This document shows, piece after piece, positions 43,233 to 52,215 of a stretch of 64,000 nt of DNA (within the stretch, counting starts at the first letter, position 1; each line of letters begins with the position of its first letter). Location: NCBI GenBank assembly GCA_012960755.1, contig DUAT01000094.1, positions 1 through 64,000 of the forward strand. The letters are read 5' to 3'. A model generated the notes under the pieces. That model saw only the letters and a list, made by a program, of their open reading frames with translations, was not told where the DNA came from and did not search any database. The translations under genes and the position numbers were made by a program. The stretch is from Gammaproteobacteria bacterium (lineage in GTDB: Bacteria; Pseudomonadota; Gammaproteobacteria; Pseudomonadales; Azotimanducaceae_A).

Positions 43233-45336
43233 TTAGCCATCCTCTAGAATTTTCATTAACTCATCCGCCCGCTTACTGAGTTCTGGATCTGAATCGTCGT
43301 CAAGTATCCGGTACATGGCAAGGGCGCGTTTGGCTTTTGTGCTATCACCGACAATGTATGAAGAGAACGCGAAGAGATAGTAGTGAAGAAGTTTTGGATT
43401 TTGATCGCTGTAGAGTTTTATGGCTGCAGTGAACAGCTCATATGCCTTTGTATGATCTTCGATATGAAAATAGCATTCTGCCATTAGCTGTTGTGCGAGG
43501 TGCGGCTCGACCGATAGATCAATGGAGGCGTTGTAATGTTGAATTGCACGGGGATAGTCTCCTTCATTGTGGGCTATCTTCGCGAGGTAGAATTGCAGTT
43601 TTTCGTTTTTAGCATCGTATTCCAGCAATGAACTGGCATGAATCTTTGCCTCTTCCATCTTACCTGCTTCTACCAGGTAACCAAGCAGGGTGAGTTTTAC
43701 TTCAGGTATATTGTCCGTCACGTTTAGCATGCGTTCTATTTCTTTGATGGCGGGATGGGCCTGACCTGGTTTCAAACCGTCCGGCTTGTAGGGATTGATG
43801 TGCTTGAGCAGGTATTTTCCTTGATCCGGGGATACTTGACACCATTGATATACAGAATCATCAAGTGATCAAAGAAAATCGGCACGTAAGGGGAATTCTT
43901 GCCCAGTAATGTCGGGAACTTATCGAACGTTTTTCGTACCCCGATTAAATCTGGCTTGTACTTTTCGACAAAGTGTTGATGCGCTGGTTTGCTAAGCATC
44001 GACTTGTGGATCTCGAAGAAGTCCAATTCATGAAAGGGGGGAAACTGCATATCGGAGTGAATTTGAATATCGGGACTTAAACGCCATTCTATGTATCCCG
44101 CATAACTTGGGGCGAGAGCATACTTACCCTTGATCTTCATGGCTTCGATAAAGTCGGATGTACCCAAGGGGAGCGAGTTTTCGTTGAACGGATAATTTTT
44201 GCTATCGCTGTTCTTCCACCAGGAGTATCCGAGGAGCAAGAGCAATGACAACAGGATGAGGACGCCTTTCCACTCAAATTCCCGCTCTGTAGCGGCAGGT
44301 TTTTTGCTCGAAACTAATTGAAGACCCACCGTAAACAGGGGCGTCGAGAGCAGCAGTCACTCCCAGATGAAACGTGCCCCGCGTGACAGTAGAATAAGCC
44401 CCCGACCGCCAGCAAAATAGTGAATATATACTGTTCAAACTGGCGACCTGCTTGTATCAGGGAAAATATTCCGAGTGGAAACAGCAGGAGAAAAACGTTA
44501 TCCGTCGTCAGGCCCGGGGCGAAGCTGATGGAGGTTGCGAATTGAAGTTTGGTCAGTTCTGAAACAAATTCATACACCCCTGATGGGGTGATAAAAGGGG
44601 CAAGGAACAGGTATATCCCCTCAGGATTTACGAGAACCGCGGGTAGGCAAGCCACTACCCATAGTGAAGATCTCAGGCTTTGAATGTCTCGATTCTTCAT
44701 ATAGGCGAAACTTCGTTGCAACACATAACTACCGCAGATTAGTCCGCCGATTACCCATTCAACACCATGGATGTTTACCCAAAGAATGGTTGCCAGCGGT
44801 AAAATGCGGAACCATTTTCCTCGATACATCAGGGTGTAAATGAAAAATGCTGTGAAAAAGTAAGAAAACACATGGGGTCTGAAAGAGAAACGGGTACTCA
44901 AAAGAAATACAATCAACGACAGCAGCACGAGTTGCCAAAAACCTGCCTGGGAGAATCTCTTGTCCATCACCACGATTTTGGCCAGGAACCAGGCAGTACC
45001 AAGGGTGAGCGACGCTTTGGTAACAATCATGCCCAGATAACCGGAAACATCCCAAATGCTGAAAGCGATGGCCTGAAAGCCCCAGAAGTAGTTGAGGAAC
45101 TCTCGCCTGGGCTCGATAAAGGACTTATCCAGCGGGTTGGCTAATTGGCCAGTTTCAAACAGAAAACGCCCCCCGGTTAAGTGATACCAGAGATCGGTGT
45201 CAGTCATCCGAATGGACATACTTAACAGGAACACGAGAAGCATCAACAACACACTGCAGACGTAAAGCAGTGAAATTACCCCGCTTTTGTTCCTAAGCAA
45301 GAGTTGTAGTTGATCGTGAAATTTCTGAATTAGCAT
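43233..45336 (-). pseudogene. Multi-pass membrane protein with C-terminal TPRs, broken by frameshifts
   Basis: Three adjacent frames are pieces of one gene. 44314-45336: about nine membrane helices with TDTDLWYHLTGGRFLFETG and NIHGVEWVIGG, resembling GT-C-type membrane proteins. 43772-44329: FTVGLQLVSSKK, more helices and a periplasmic part (YALAPSYAGYIEWRLSPDIQ). 43233-43775: a TPR domain (AKIAHNEGDYPRAIQHYNAS, AYELFTAAIKLY). The correct reading jumps frame at a G-run near 44385, meets an in-frame TGA just after (LILLSRGARFIWE-stop), and jumps again near 43815 (KYLLKHINPYKPDGLKPG continues it). Two frameshifts and one nonsense codon make it a pseudogene. It is next to an IS3 remnant. Confidence 0.82.
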
Positions 45337-45422
45337 CTAGGAATCTGTGGGACAGTTTGAACCTCCCCCAGTTTGACTGACACTTTAATATGGTGACAAT
45401 AGTCACTACAAGGAGTGTTTTT

Positions 45423-45722
45423 ATGTCGAACAAAGGAAAAACATACAGTGCTGAATTTAACAGAGAAGCGGTTCGTTTACTTGAGAAGGGCGACAAAAAA
45501 GTTGCGGTGCTAGCGCGGGAACTAGGTGTTGCTAGAAACAAACTTTATCTTTGGCAGGGAAAAATCGCTTTGCATGGCGATGAAGCTTTTGACCGAAAAC
45601 CAGGGCGCCCAGTCGGTATTGCGGCAGAAAATGTTCGCCTCAAACACGAACTCGCAGTCGCTAACGAAGAGATCCTTATCCTAAAAAAGGCTCAAGCGTT
45701 CTTTGCGAAAAAGCACAGCTAA
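45423..45722 (+). CDS. IS3-family transposase OrfA
   Basis: A 99-residue helix-turn-helix protein: YSAEFNREAVRLLEKGDKK, VAVLARELGVARNKLYLWQG and a leucine-zipper-like ENVRLKHELAVANEEILILKK. It is the DNA-binding half of an IS3 transposase. GGAG precedes ATG 45423. The OrfB frame continues in -1 across an A-run (GCGAAAAAGCACAGC), the usual way IS3 elements make the fused transposase. Confidence 0.9.
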   Translation: MSNKGKTYSAEFNREAVRLLEKGDKKVAVLARELGVARNKLYLWQGKIALHGDEAFDRKPGRPVGIAAENVRLKHELAVANEEILILKKAQAFFAKKHS

Positions 45723-45908
45723 AGTACGAGTTTGTTCATTCGCATCGAACGCAGTTTAAGATAATACACATGTGTCGGGTTCTTGATGTATCACGCGGCG
45801 GTTACTACGACTGGCGTCACAGGCCCAATAGTAAACGGGCAAAACGCCACAAAGATCTGGTCTCAAAAATTGAAACCATCCATGAAGATAACAAAGATAT
45901 ATATGGCT
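45723..45908 (+). pseudogene. IS3-family OrfB, truncated
   Basis: Start of the integrase-like subunit: KYEFVHSHRTQFKIIHMCRV, then LDVSRGGYYDWRHRP and KIETIHEDNKDIYGSP. The DDE catalytic domain is absent; the frame runs on into antisense vapC sequence and ends at 46060 with an unrelated tail. No transposase activity can remain. Confidence 0.87.
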
Positions 45909-46096
45909 CCCCTAACTTTCTGACCTTCTCTCCTTTTACCCGACACTTGCTCACTACGAGCGCCTGCAAGTACTTTCATGCGTATAGGATCGGCGACGGC
46001 AATGTCGGTTGCCAGTACTTCTTCAACTCGTTCACATGTCGGGGAAGCTGTATCTCTTAGAAACTCGATCCATGCAGAGGTATCGATAAGTATCAT
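45909..46096 (-). pseudogene. vapC: VapC-type PIN toxin, truncated by IS3 remnant
   Basis: The N-terminal part of a VapC ribonuclease: MILIDTSAWIEFLRD supplies the first PIN-domain aspartate, and ADPIRMKVLAGARSEQ the usual glutamate region shifted to K/M (most VapCs have E in P-x-x-x-E-V-L-A-G). The frame then enters the IS3 remnant at about 45909, so the C-terminal half with the remaining acidic residues is lost. It overlaps vapB by ATGA. Confidence 0.83.
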
Positions 46097-46290
46097 GTAA
46101 ATCTATTGGTTCGCATTTCATCCAGGTCGCCTTCCCAACCGGTTCCACACAGGTTTCGTGCTTCGCTCAGGGGTTCTGCAGCAAGAGATCGGAGGGCAAA
46201 GTTGACAGCTTCTCGTTTAGTGACAAACTGGTACCTTTTCATTACCTCGGCACAGGCTTTTTCGTCTATGTCGATATTTGTGCGTGACAT
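46093..46290 (-). CDS. vapB: VapB-type antitoxin
   Basis: A 65-residue type II antitoxin: MSRTNIDIDEKACAEVMKRY is the ribbon-helix-helix N-terminus, TKREAVNFALRSLAAEPLSE the second helix, and the acidic/Trp tail WEGDLDEMR binds the toxin. It would bind the operon promoter and neutralise VapC. The partner toxin gene is truncated, so this antitoxin is now an orphan. Start ATG 46290; the frame is open to 46305. Confidence 0.85.
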   Translation of the reverse strand: MSRTNIDIDEKACAEVMKRYQFVTKREAVNFALRSLAAEPLSEARNLCGTGWEGDLDEMRTNRFT

Positions 46291-46378
46291 ACACCATTGA
46301 TACACCGCTAAATATCCAAGTCAAACCAAATCAGAATCAGGGAATCCGGGGATAAGTTCACTTATATAAGTAAACTGT

Positions 46379-46392
46379 CCCGGGCTACCGGG
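46379..46392 (-). terminator. Possible terminator downstream of the phosphotransferase gene
   Basis: CCCGG and CCGGG with a 4-base loop lie 10 bases beyond the phosphotransferase stop. On the transcript it is followed by a T-rich but not pure T stretch. An AT-rich near-palindrome TTCACTTATATAAGTAAA (46357-46374) follows. Terminator function is a guess. Confidence 0.35.
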
Positions 46393-46401
46393 AAACGGTA
46401 T

Positions 46402-47433
46402 TTAGCGTAGCAACTCGAAGGCGTTTAAGCTGTCCAATGAACGAAGGCTGTTCGCGAGCAGGGTTTTAGCCATTTTCTGTCCACGTTCGTTAGACAGGTC
46501 GAGTGTCCCGGCGATGACGACGGCATAGCACAAAAGATACAAGGCGCAGACGGTAAATCGTTCGCGGCATTGGTCGATGGGATACTCAATCCCCAGACGT
46601 GTTAATTCGTCGTGGTACACCTTTACCCAGTCCTTTGCTTCATAGACATCCTGCTTCAGACTCTGGGTCAGGAAGTAAGCAACATCATGCTCCGGTGCAG
46701 ATGCTGAAATTGCCTGCCAATCAATAATCACCACTTCGTCGTCACCAAAGAAGATATTGTCCAGGCGAGAGTCCCCTTGTGAAACGCAAACAGGGTCCTG
46801 ACACATTGCGTCTAACAATTTGGGTATGGCCCCAGGCATTTTGTCGCCAATGTTCCTGGCAGACTCCGGGACCAGGTCAGAAAACTGATGAAGAACAACA
46901 GGCCAGCCCATCTCGAAACCGCCAATCATGCCATCACGCTGCATGGGGTTATTGTGTGACACCAGGTGGTCGAAGTTGTCCGGTTGCCAGGTACTGGCAT
47001 GCAGTGAAGCGAGGGCTTTAAGAACAAGTTCAGTTTCATGGGCGTTGCAGCCTTCGATCTGGTCGCCGATCCGGTAGGTATCCAGGTCTTCCAGTAACAA
47101 GACGAAATCCTGATTGTCAGGATTGTAGGATGCATGAAAACAATCAGGTATGCGCAGTGGAATGGACGGCGCGATATCCGTGTAAAAGCGATACTCGCGA
47201 CCATACATGTCATAGAGCTCTCCAACGCCTCTGTTTTCAGGTACCTGGGACGGGAATTTGGCGATGATTGATGTCGGACCCGATGCCGAGGTGATAAAAA
47301 CCCGTGTCACCAGACCAATGACGCCAATGCCCTCACCCAATATCTCCGCCCTGAATTCAGTCACTGGATAGCCGAGTGCTTCCGAGAGCCATTCAGAACT
47401 TAACTCGGACATGGTTTTGGGGAAGCTGTTCAT
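46402..47433 (-). CDS. Phosphotransferase family protein (APH/EcKinase-like)
   Basis: A 343-residue small-molecule kinase fold. FVLLLEDLD is the hinge strand, ELVLKALASLHASTWQ a typical helix, VSQGDSRLDNIFF the catalytic loop and VVIIDWQAIS the metal-binding motif. The catalytic loop has Gln instead of His in the usual HGD but keeps the catalytic Asp and Asn. Members phosphorylate alcohols, sugars or hydroxy-acyl compounds, and in proteobacteria often lie near CoA metabolism. It is divergent from the acetoin dehydrogenase operon, sharing a promoter region with an 18-base palindrome. Confidence 0.82.
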   Translation of the reverse strand: MNSFPKTMSELSSEWLSEALGYPVTEFRAEILGEGIGVIGLVTRVFITSASGPTSIIAKFPSQVPENRGVGELYDMYGREYRFYTDIAPSIPLRIPDCFHASYNPDNQDFVLLLEDLDTYRIGDQIEGCNAHETELVLKALASLHASTWQPDNFDHLVSHNNPMQRDGMIGGFEMGWPVVLHQFSDLVPESARNIGDKMPGAIPKLLDAMCQDPVCVSQGDSRLDNIFFGDDEVVIIDWQAISASAPEHDVAYFLTQSLKQDVYEAKDWVKVYHDELTRLGIEYPIDQCRERFTVCALYLLCYAVVIAGTLDLSNERGQKMAKTLLANSLRSLDSLNAFELLR

Positions 47434-47538
47434 GGTAGTTGCCTTAAAAAATTCAATGGTTGACTCATTCTGCCTGTGATCAAGGTTTACGAAGCTACTT
47501 CATGGGAGAGAACGATGATATAAAGGCATTATCAATAT

Positions 47539-47556
47539 ACAGTCAAGCTTGACTGT
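47539..47556. promoter_or_regulatory. 18-bp perfect palindrome upstream of the aco operon
   Basis: ACAGTCAAGCTTGACTGT is a perfect palindrome in the region between the divergent phosphotransferase and acoA genes, followed by a T-run on the plus strand. Its form (AGTCAA-GC-TTGACT) resembles operators of dimeric TetR-like repressors. It is too far (180 bases) from acoA to overlap its ribosome site and could control either gene. No regulator gene is beside it. Confidence 0.5.
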
Positions 47557-47718
47557 TTTTTATCTTCTCGTATTATCCGTGTTTCTGTTTATCTTTTCTT
47601 TTTTCAATTGTCGGCTTTGCATAAGTAGAAGAAATGAGAGAAGGTGGAGTCAAGACGCGCCCGAAGGGTTCAAACATCGCTGCTGCAGCGTGAGAAAAGC
47701 AAACAAAAGAGGTGAACG

Positions 47719-48702
47719 GTGGCAAAGCAACCGACGAATAAGGTACTTCAGGAACTACATTTAAAAATGGTGCGCATTCGACGCTTTGAGGAAGAAGCAG
47801 GGCGAATGATGGAAGCAAGCAAGATACCCGGTGCACTTCACTTATACGTAGGCCAGGAAGCCGTCGCGTCAGGGGTTATGCAACACCTGTCGAATGAAGA
47901 CCAGATTACCAGTACCCATCGGGGTCACGGTCATCTGGTCGCAAAAGGGGGTGCATTTGACCTGATGTTCGCAGAGTTGTTTGGTCGCTCAACCGGCTAT
48001 TGCAAAGGTAAAGGCGGCAGCATGCATATTTCCAATATGGGGTTGGGGATGCTGGGTGCCAATGGCATCGTCGGCGGAGGACCACCGATAGCTATGGGTG
48101 CCGCTTTCGCCAACAAATTCCTAAAGTCGAATCGCGTCGCCGTGGCCTTTTTCGGTGATGGCGCCTCAAATGAGGGTAGCTTTCATGAGGCGGTCAACAT
48201 GGCGTCCTTATACAAGTTACCTTGTGTTTTTGTTTGCGAGAACAATGGTTATGGGGAATACACACCACAGGCCAATCACCAGGCGATTGTTGATGTTGCA
48301 GATCGGGCAGCAGGTTACGGTATCCCCGGCGTCATAGTCGATGGCATGGATGTAATCGCTGTGTACGAGGCAGCCGGTGAGGCCATTGCACGGGCACGCA
48401 AAGGCGATGGGCCAACCTTGCTGGAGTGCAAGACCTACCGTTTCTACGATCATGTGGGAGTTCGTGGCATGGGGTTGACCTATCGTACCGATGAAGAACT
48501 GGAAATCTGGAAGAAACGCGACTCAATCCAATCGTTTGAAACGAGCCTGATCGAACTTAAAGTAATGACGCGAAAGAAAATAGACAAGATCTATAGCGAC
48601 ATCAATAAGGAACTCGAGGAAGCGATCCAGTTCGGAGAGGACAGCCCCTTTCCTGATCCGTCGAATCTACTCGATGATGTATACAGCACGGCGGGAGTTT
48701 GA
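47719..48702 (+). CDS. acoA: Acetoin/2-oxo acid dehydrogenase E1 component, alpha subunit
   Basis: A 327-residue thiamine-diphosphate enzyme subunit. GRSTGYCKGKGGSMHI and the TPP motif GDGASNEGSFHEAVNMASLY through ENN are intact, and THRGHGHLVAKG is the usual phosphorylation-loop region. With the beta subunit it oxidatively cleaves acetoin (or decarboxylates a 2-oxo acid) and passes the acyl group to E2. The GTG start has GAGGTG upstream. The presence of acoX in the operon favours acetoin over pyruvate as substrate, as in Cupriavidus. Confidence 0.88.
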   Translation: MAKQPTNKVLQELHLKMVRIRRFEEEAGRMMEASKIPGALHLYVGQEAVASGVMQHLSNEDQITSTHRGHGHLVAKGGAFDLMFAELFGRSTGYCKGKGGSMHISNMGLGMLGANGIVGGGPPIAMGAAFANKFLKSNRVAVAFFGDGASNEGSFHEAVNMASLYKLPCVFVCENNGYGEYTPQANHQAIVDVADRAAGYGIPGVIVDGMDVIAVYEAAGEAIARARKGDGPTLLECKTYRFYDHVGVRGMGLTYRTDEELEIWKKRDSIQSFETSLIELKVMTRKKIDKIYSDINKELEEAIQFGEDSPFPDPSNLLDDVYSTAGV

Positions 48703-48703
48703 T

Positions 48704-49714
48704 ATGTCGCAAGCAGCAGAAAAAACACAACAGGAAGCAAGAACCCTACCGTATGTTTCGGCCATCACCGAAGGAGTGAGGGAGGTACTACTGGAACAGG
48801 AAAACGCATTCGTTGCCGGTGAAGATGTAGGGCAGGCCGGTAGCGTTTTTGGCTACTATGCGGGATTATTCGCTGAGTTTGGTGCGGATAGGATTATTGA
48901 CACACCTATTTCTGAAAAAGGTATTGTCGGGCTGGGTGTTGGTGCAGCGGCCACCGGGTGCAGGCCCATCATCGATATCATGTTTATGGATTTTATAGGT
49001 GAGTGCATGGACGAGATTGCCAATCAAATGGCGAAGATGCGTTATATGTTTGGTGGTGGCGTGACCTTACCGGTGACGGTATTGACCATGTCCGGGGCAG
49101 GCTTGAGTATGGCTGCGCAACATTCCCAGAGTCTTGAAGTCTGGCTGGCTCATTTACCCGGGGTAAAGGTCGTGATGCCTTCAAACCCGTATGATGCCAA
49201 AGGATTGATCATTGCTGCCAGCCGCGACAACAATCCAGTTTTTGTGGTTCTGAACAAGGCGTCCCTGGGGTTAAAAGGTGAGGTACCTGAAGGACCCTAT
49301 GAAGTTGAAATCGGTAAAGCAGCGGTGGTCCGGGAGGGTACCAATTTTACCATTGTGGCCGTTAGCAGAATGGTACATGAAGCGTTAAAAGCCGCGGAAG
49401 AATTGAAAGAGCATGGACTTGATGTTGAAGTGATCGACGCCCGCAGCATTCAGCCATTCGATACCGATACCGTTATCACTTCTATTAAGAAAACCCACCG
49501 TGCCCTCGTGGTGCACGAAGCGGTTCAGTTTGGTGGAATTGGCGGCGAGATTGTCGCCCAGATTCAGGAGCTTGCTTTTGATTATCTGGATGCTCCGGTT
49601 GTCAGGGTGGGCGCCCCGTTTTCTCCGGTCCCTTTTAGTCCGGCTCTGGAGAAGATATACGTCCCTGATGCATCACGAATTGTTGAGAAGATTCGGCAAA
49701 CTCTGGCGCTATAG
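48704..49714 (+). CDS. acoB: Acetoin/2-oxo acid dehydrogenase E1 component, beta subunit
   Basis: A 336-residue transketolase-like subunit: TEGVREVLLEQENAFVAGED, DTPISEKGIVGLGVGAA, the K+-binding SGAGLSMAAQHSQSLE stretch and EVIDARSIQPFDTDTV of the C-terminal domain. It pairs with the alpha subunit encoded one base upstream. Start ATG 48704 with GGAG upstream; the frame is open to 48674 inside acoA. Confidence 0.9.
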   Translation: MSQAAEKTQQEARTLPYVSAITEGVREVLLEQENAFVAGEDVGQAGSVFGYYAGLFAEFGADRIIDTPISEKGIVGLGVGAAATGCRPIIDIMFMDFIGECMDEIANQMAKMRYMFGGGVTLPVTVLTMSGAGLSMAAQHSQSLEVWLAHLPGVKVVMPSNPYDAKGLIIAASRDNNPVFVVLNKASLGLKGEVPEGPYEVEIGKAAVVREGTNFTIVAVSRMVHEALKAAEELKEHGLDVEVIDARSIQPFDTDTVITSIKKTHRALVVHEAVQFGGIGGEIVAQIQELAFDYLDAPVVRVGAPFSPVPFSPALEKIYVPDASRIVEKIRQTLAL

Positions 49715-49753
49715 TTATTGAGCAGGAGTTATCGAGCAGGGCGGCAAAAAATT

Positions 49754-50743
49754 GTGACTCAATCAACCATCGGTATTCTGGCGAATCCGGCGTCCGGCAA
49801 AGACGTCCGGCGATTGGTTGCACGCGCCTCAATTTTTGACAATCGGGAGAAGAGCGCAATTATTGGCCGCGCTGTCGTTGGCGCGGTGAGTGCAGGTGCC
49901 ACATCATTTGCCTATGTTGATGACAGCCACAACATAGCCCACAGCATCATGCAGGAACTACCCGCTGACTGTGCAGTGACGAAAGTTAACAGTCCCAAAA
50001 CTGCCAGCAGCCTGGATACCGAATGGGGCGCCAGTGAACTGGCACAGCTGAATTGTGTAGCGACATTGATACTTGGCGGTGATGGCACTTCCCGCGCTTT
50101 TGTTAAAGGGTGGAGAAGTGCGTTGTTGCTCCCCTTGTCTACCGGAACCAACAACGTATTTCCCCGTTTCAAAGAGGCAACCATCGCCGGTGCAGCCCTG
50201 GGGGTGTTGGCGTCAGGTGGAGTGCAAGCCGATGAAGTGACCGTAGCTGTAAAAATTATCGATATTGAAATCGAAAATGAAGAACCCGATATCGCGCTAA
50301 TCGACGCAGTGGTTACCAATGACCGCTTCATTGGTAGCCGTGCATTGTTGGATGCCGATGCAATCCAGCAAGTTCTCCTCACCCGTGCAGAACCTTCAGA
50401 TGTGGGTATGACATCCCTGGGTGGTTTGATCAAGCCCGTCTCGGAAGAAACAGACAAAGGGTTGCATTTGGTAATGGGTAAGAAAGGTATGAGAATTAGC
50501 GCGCCCATTGCACCGGGAATGTTCCGGGCGATCGATGTGGAAAGCAGCCGCATTGTTTCGTTTTATGAACAGATTAACCTCAAAGGTCCCTGTGTTTTGG
50601 CCTTTGATGGGGAAAGAGAGCGGGTGATAAAACCGGGGCAGAAAGTCAGCATGCGGTTGTCCCGTTCAGGACCCGCAATCCTGAATATTGAGAAGACCAT
50701 GCAACTGGCGGCCTGTCGGCAACTTTTTACTACCAGTCGTTAG
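49754..50743 (+). CDS. acoX: AcoX/NAD-kinase-like protein
   Basis: A 329-residue protein of the ATP-NAD kinase-like AcoX family, found in acetoin operons, with unknown exact function. IGILANPASGKDVRRLV and ATLILGGDGTSRAFVKGW are the two phosphate/nucleotide-binding glycine motifs (GGDG), followed by LPLSTGTNNVFPRF. The start is probably GTG 49754; a TTG at 49718 is in frame. The leader carries a 14-base tandem repeat (GTTATTGAGCAGG-like, 49711-49739). In other genomes acoX usually precedes acoA; here it sits between the E1 and E2 genes. Confidence 0.82.
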   Translation: MTQSTIGILANPASGKDVRRLVARASIFDNREKSAIIGRAVVGAVSAGATSFAYVDDSHNIAHSIMQELPADCAVTKVNSPKTASSLDTEWGASELAQLNCVATLILGGDGTSRAFVKGWRSALLLPLSTGTNNVFPRFKEATIAGAALGVLASGGVQADEVTVAVKIIDIEIENEEPDIALIDAVVTNDRFIGSRALLDADAIQQVLLTRAEPSDVGMTSLGGLIKPVSEETDKGLHLVMGKKGMRISAPIAPGMFRAIDVESSRIVSFYEQINLKGPCVLAFDGERERVIKPGQKVSMRLSRSGPAILNIEKTMQLAACRQLFTTSR

Positions 50744-50812
50744 CCATTTTACTAAACCATTTACAAAACCTAATTACAAAAAACATAGTAAGAACAAGAA
50801 TCGGAGTGATCG

Positions 50813-52192
50813 ATGCCAAAAGAAATTTATTTGGTGAAAGTAGGAATGACCATGACAGAAGGCATGGTTTCAGAATGGTATATACCGGATGGAGAACAGG
50901 TAAGAAAAGGTGAGATGCTCTATGCCCTCGAAACCGAAAAAATAAACATGGACATTGATGCGGAAGCCTCAGGTACTGTGAAGCATCTGGTAGAAATCGG
51001 TGTGAACCTCGAGCCCGGCACCGTGGTTGGCTTCGTGTTTGAAGAAGGTGAGGACATTCCTTCGAACTTGTCCGTTGCACCTGCCTCTACAGCACCAGCG
51101 ACGATAGAAGCAGAAGTCGGACCGTCGGAAACGGTCGAGCCTCAGAAATCACAAATGCGCAAACCAGATGATGGCCGCATCAAGTCATCGCCTGCGGCTC
51201 GCCGACTGGCGAAAGAACTCGGGCTCGACTATTTAAGTGTGACAGGCACAGGGCCCGGTGGCCGTATTGTTGAGGCAGACGTCCAGGCCGCCAAAGACGA
51301 TGTGCCGCAGCCCGTAGCGCCGCAGCCCATAAGAGCGGCAGCAAAAGCATCGCCATTGGCGAAGCGATTAGCCCGCGAAAAGGGCGTCGATATCAACCAG
51401 GTTATAGGTTCCGGTCCTGGTGGGAGAATTGTTCAGGCAGATATCGATGCCGCCGCTCAAAAAGGTGCCGCGCCGCAAACAGTGGTTCCGCAGGCAACTG
51501 ATGCTGCGCCTGGTTCAATAAAGATCACGGGCATGCGCAAAACTATTGCCCGGCGTATGTTCAGCAGCCTGCAGAATTCAGCCCAGTTGACCATGGATAT
51601 GGAAGCGGACATGGACGATGGCGTGAAGTTGCGGGAATCGCTGATTGAAGAATGGAAAGACGAAGGGATAAGGCCAACCTATACGGACCTGGTTATCAGA
51701 GCGGTGGCGAAAGCACTGGTGAGGCATCCGTTAATGAACAGCCAGTTTGGCGAAACTGAGATCACTTTACTGCCTGATGTGCATATGGGTATTGCAGTTG
51801 CATTACCCGAGGGACTGGTAGTTCCGGTAGTCCGCCATGCGGACAGGCTCTCTCTTAAAGAAATTGCCGTAGAGAGTTCTCGTCTGGCGCTGGCAGCCAG
51901 GGAAGGAACTTTAGGTCTAGACGACTATGCTGAGGGGTCGTTTACCATCACCGCCTTGGGTATGTATGGCGTCGACTCGTTTACCCCAATCATCAATGAG
52001 CCCCAGGCAGGTATCCTTGGCATTAATCGCATATTCGATGGGGTTAACTGGAGAGGTGATACCCCGGTTAAATGTAAAAAGATGAACCTTTCCCTGACCT
52101 GGGACCATCGCGTGATTGATGGTGCACCTGCCGCGGAATTCCTCGTCGAAGTGCGGGAGTTACTGGCTAACCCATACCGGCTCCTGGTTTAG
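50813..52192 (+). CDS. acoC: Dihydrolipoamide acyltransferase E2 with two subunit-binding domains
   Basis: A 459-residue E2. The lipoyl domain spans about 1-80 with the lipoylated K43 in ETEKINMD. Two peripheral subunit-binding domains follow, SSPAARRLAKELGLD through GTGPGGRIVEADV (about 124-160) and ASPLAKRLAREKGVD through GSGPGGRIVQADI (about 178-215); one is usual. The catalytic domain holds LSLTWDHRVIDGAPAAEFL with the active His about 432. The enzyme moves the acyl group from lipoate to CoA. Extra PSBD copies may recruit both E1 and E3. Confidence 0.9.
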   Translation: MPKEIYLVKVGMTMTEGMVSEWYIPDGEQVRKGEMLYALETEKINMDIDAEASGTVKHLVEIGVNLEPGTVVGFVFEEGEDIPSNLSVAPASTAPATIEAEVGPSETVEPQKSQMRKPDDGRIKSSPAARRLAKELGLDYLSVTGTGPGGRIVEADVQAAKDDVPQPVAPQPIRAAAKASPLAKRLAREKGVDINQVIGSGPGGRIVQADIDAAAQKGAAPQTVVPQATDAAPGSIKITGMRKTIARRMFSSLQNSAQLTMDMEADMDDGVKLRESLIEEWKDEGIRPTYTDLVIRAVAKALVRHPLMNSQFGETEITLLPDVHMGIAVALPEGLVVPVVRHADRLSLKEIAVESSRLALAAREGTLGLDDYAEGSFTITALGMYGVDSFTPIINEPQAGILGINRIFDGVNWRGDTPVKCKKMNLSLTWDHRVIDGAPAAEFLVEVRELLANPYRLLV

Positions 52193-52215
52193 AGCAGACA
52201 CTAACGGAAAAAGAA

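Larger units (their letters stand above)
45355..45908 (+). mobile_element. IS3-family insertion sequence remnant
   Basis: The left part of an IS3-family element. The left end probably starts near TGTGGGACAGTTTG (45355). OrfA is complete; OrfB stops matching after HEDNKDIYGSP, at about 45908, where sequence of a vapC gene takes over in the opposite orientation. The right end and most of the transposase are gone, so it is immobile on its own. Confidence 0.82.

Noticed and set aside
46357..46374. Near-palindrome TTCACTTATATAAGTAAA as an operator
   Set aside because: It lies downstream of the phosphotransferase and upstream of vapB at a distance; AT-rich near-palindromes of this size are common, so I left it as a note only.
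47434..47718. Sigma-54 promoter for the acetoin operon
   Set aside because: No GG-N10-GC pair with the right surrounding bases was found near acoA.
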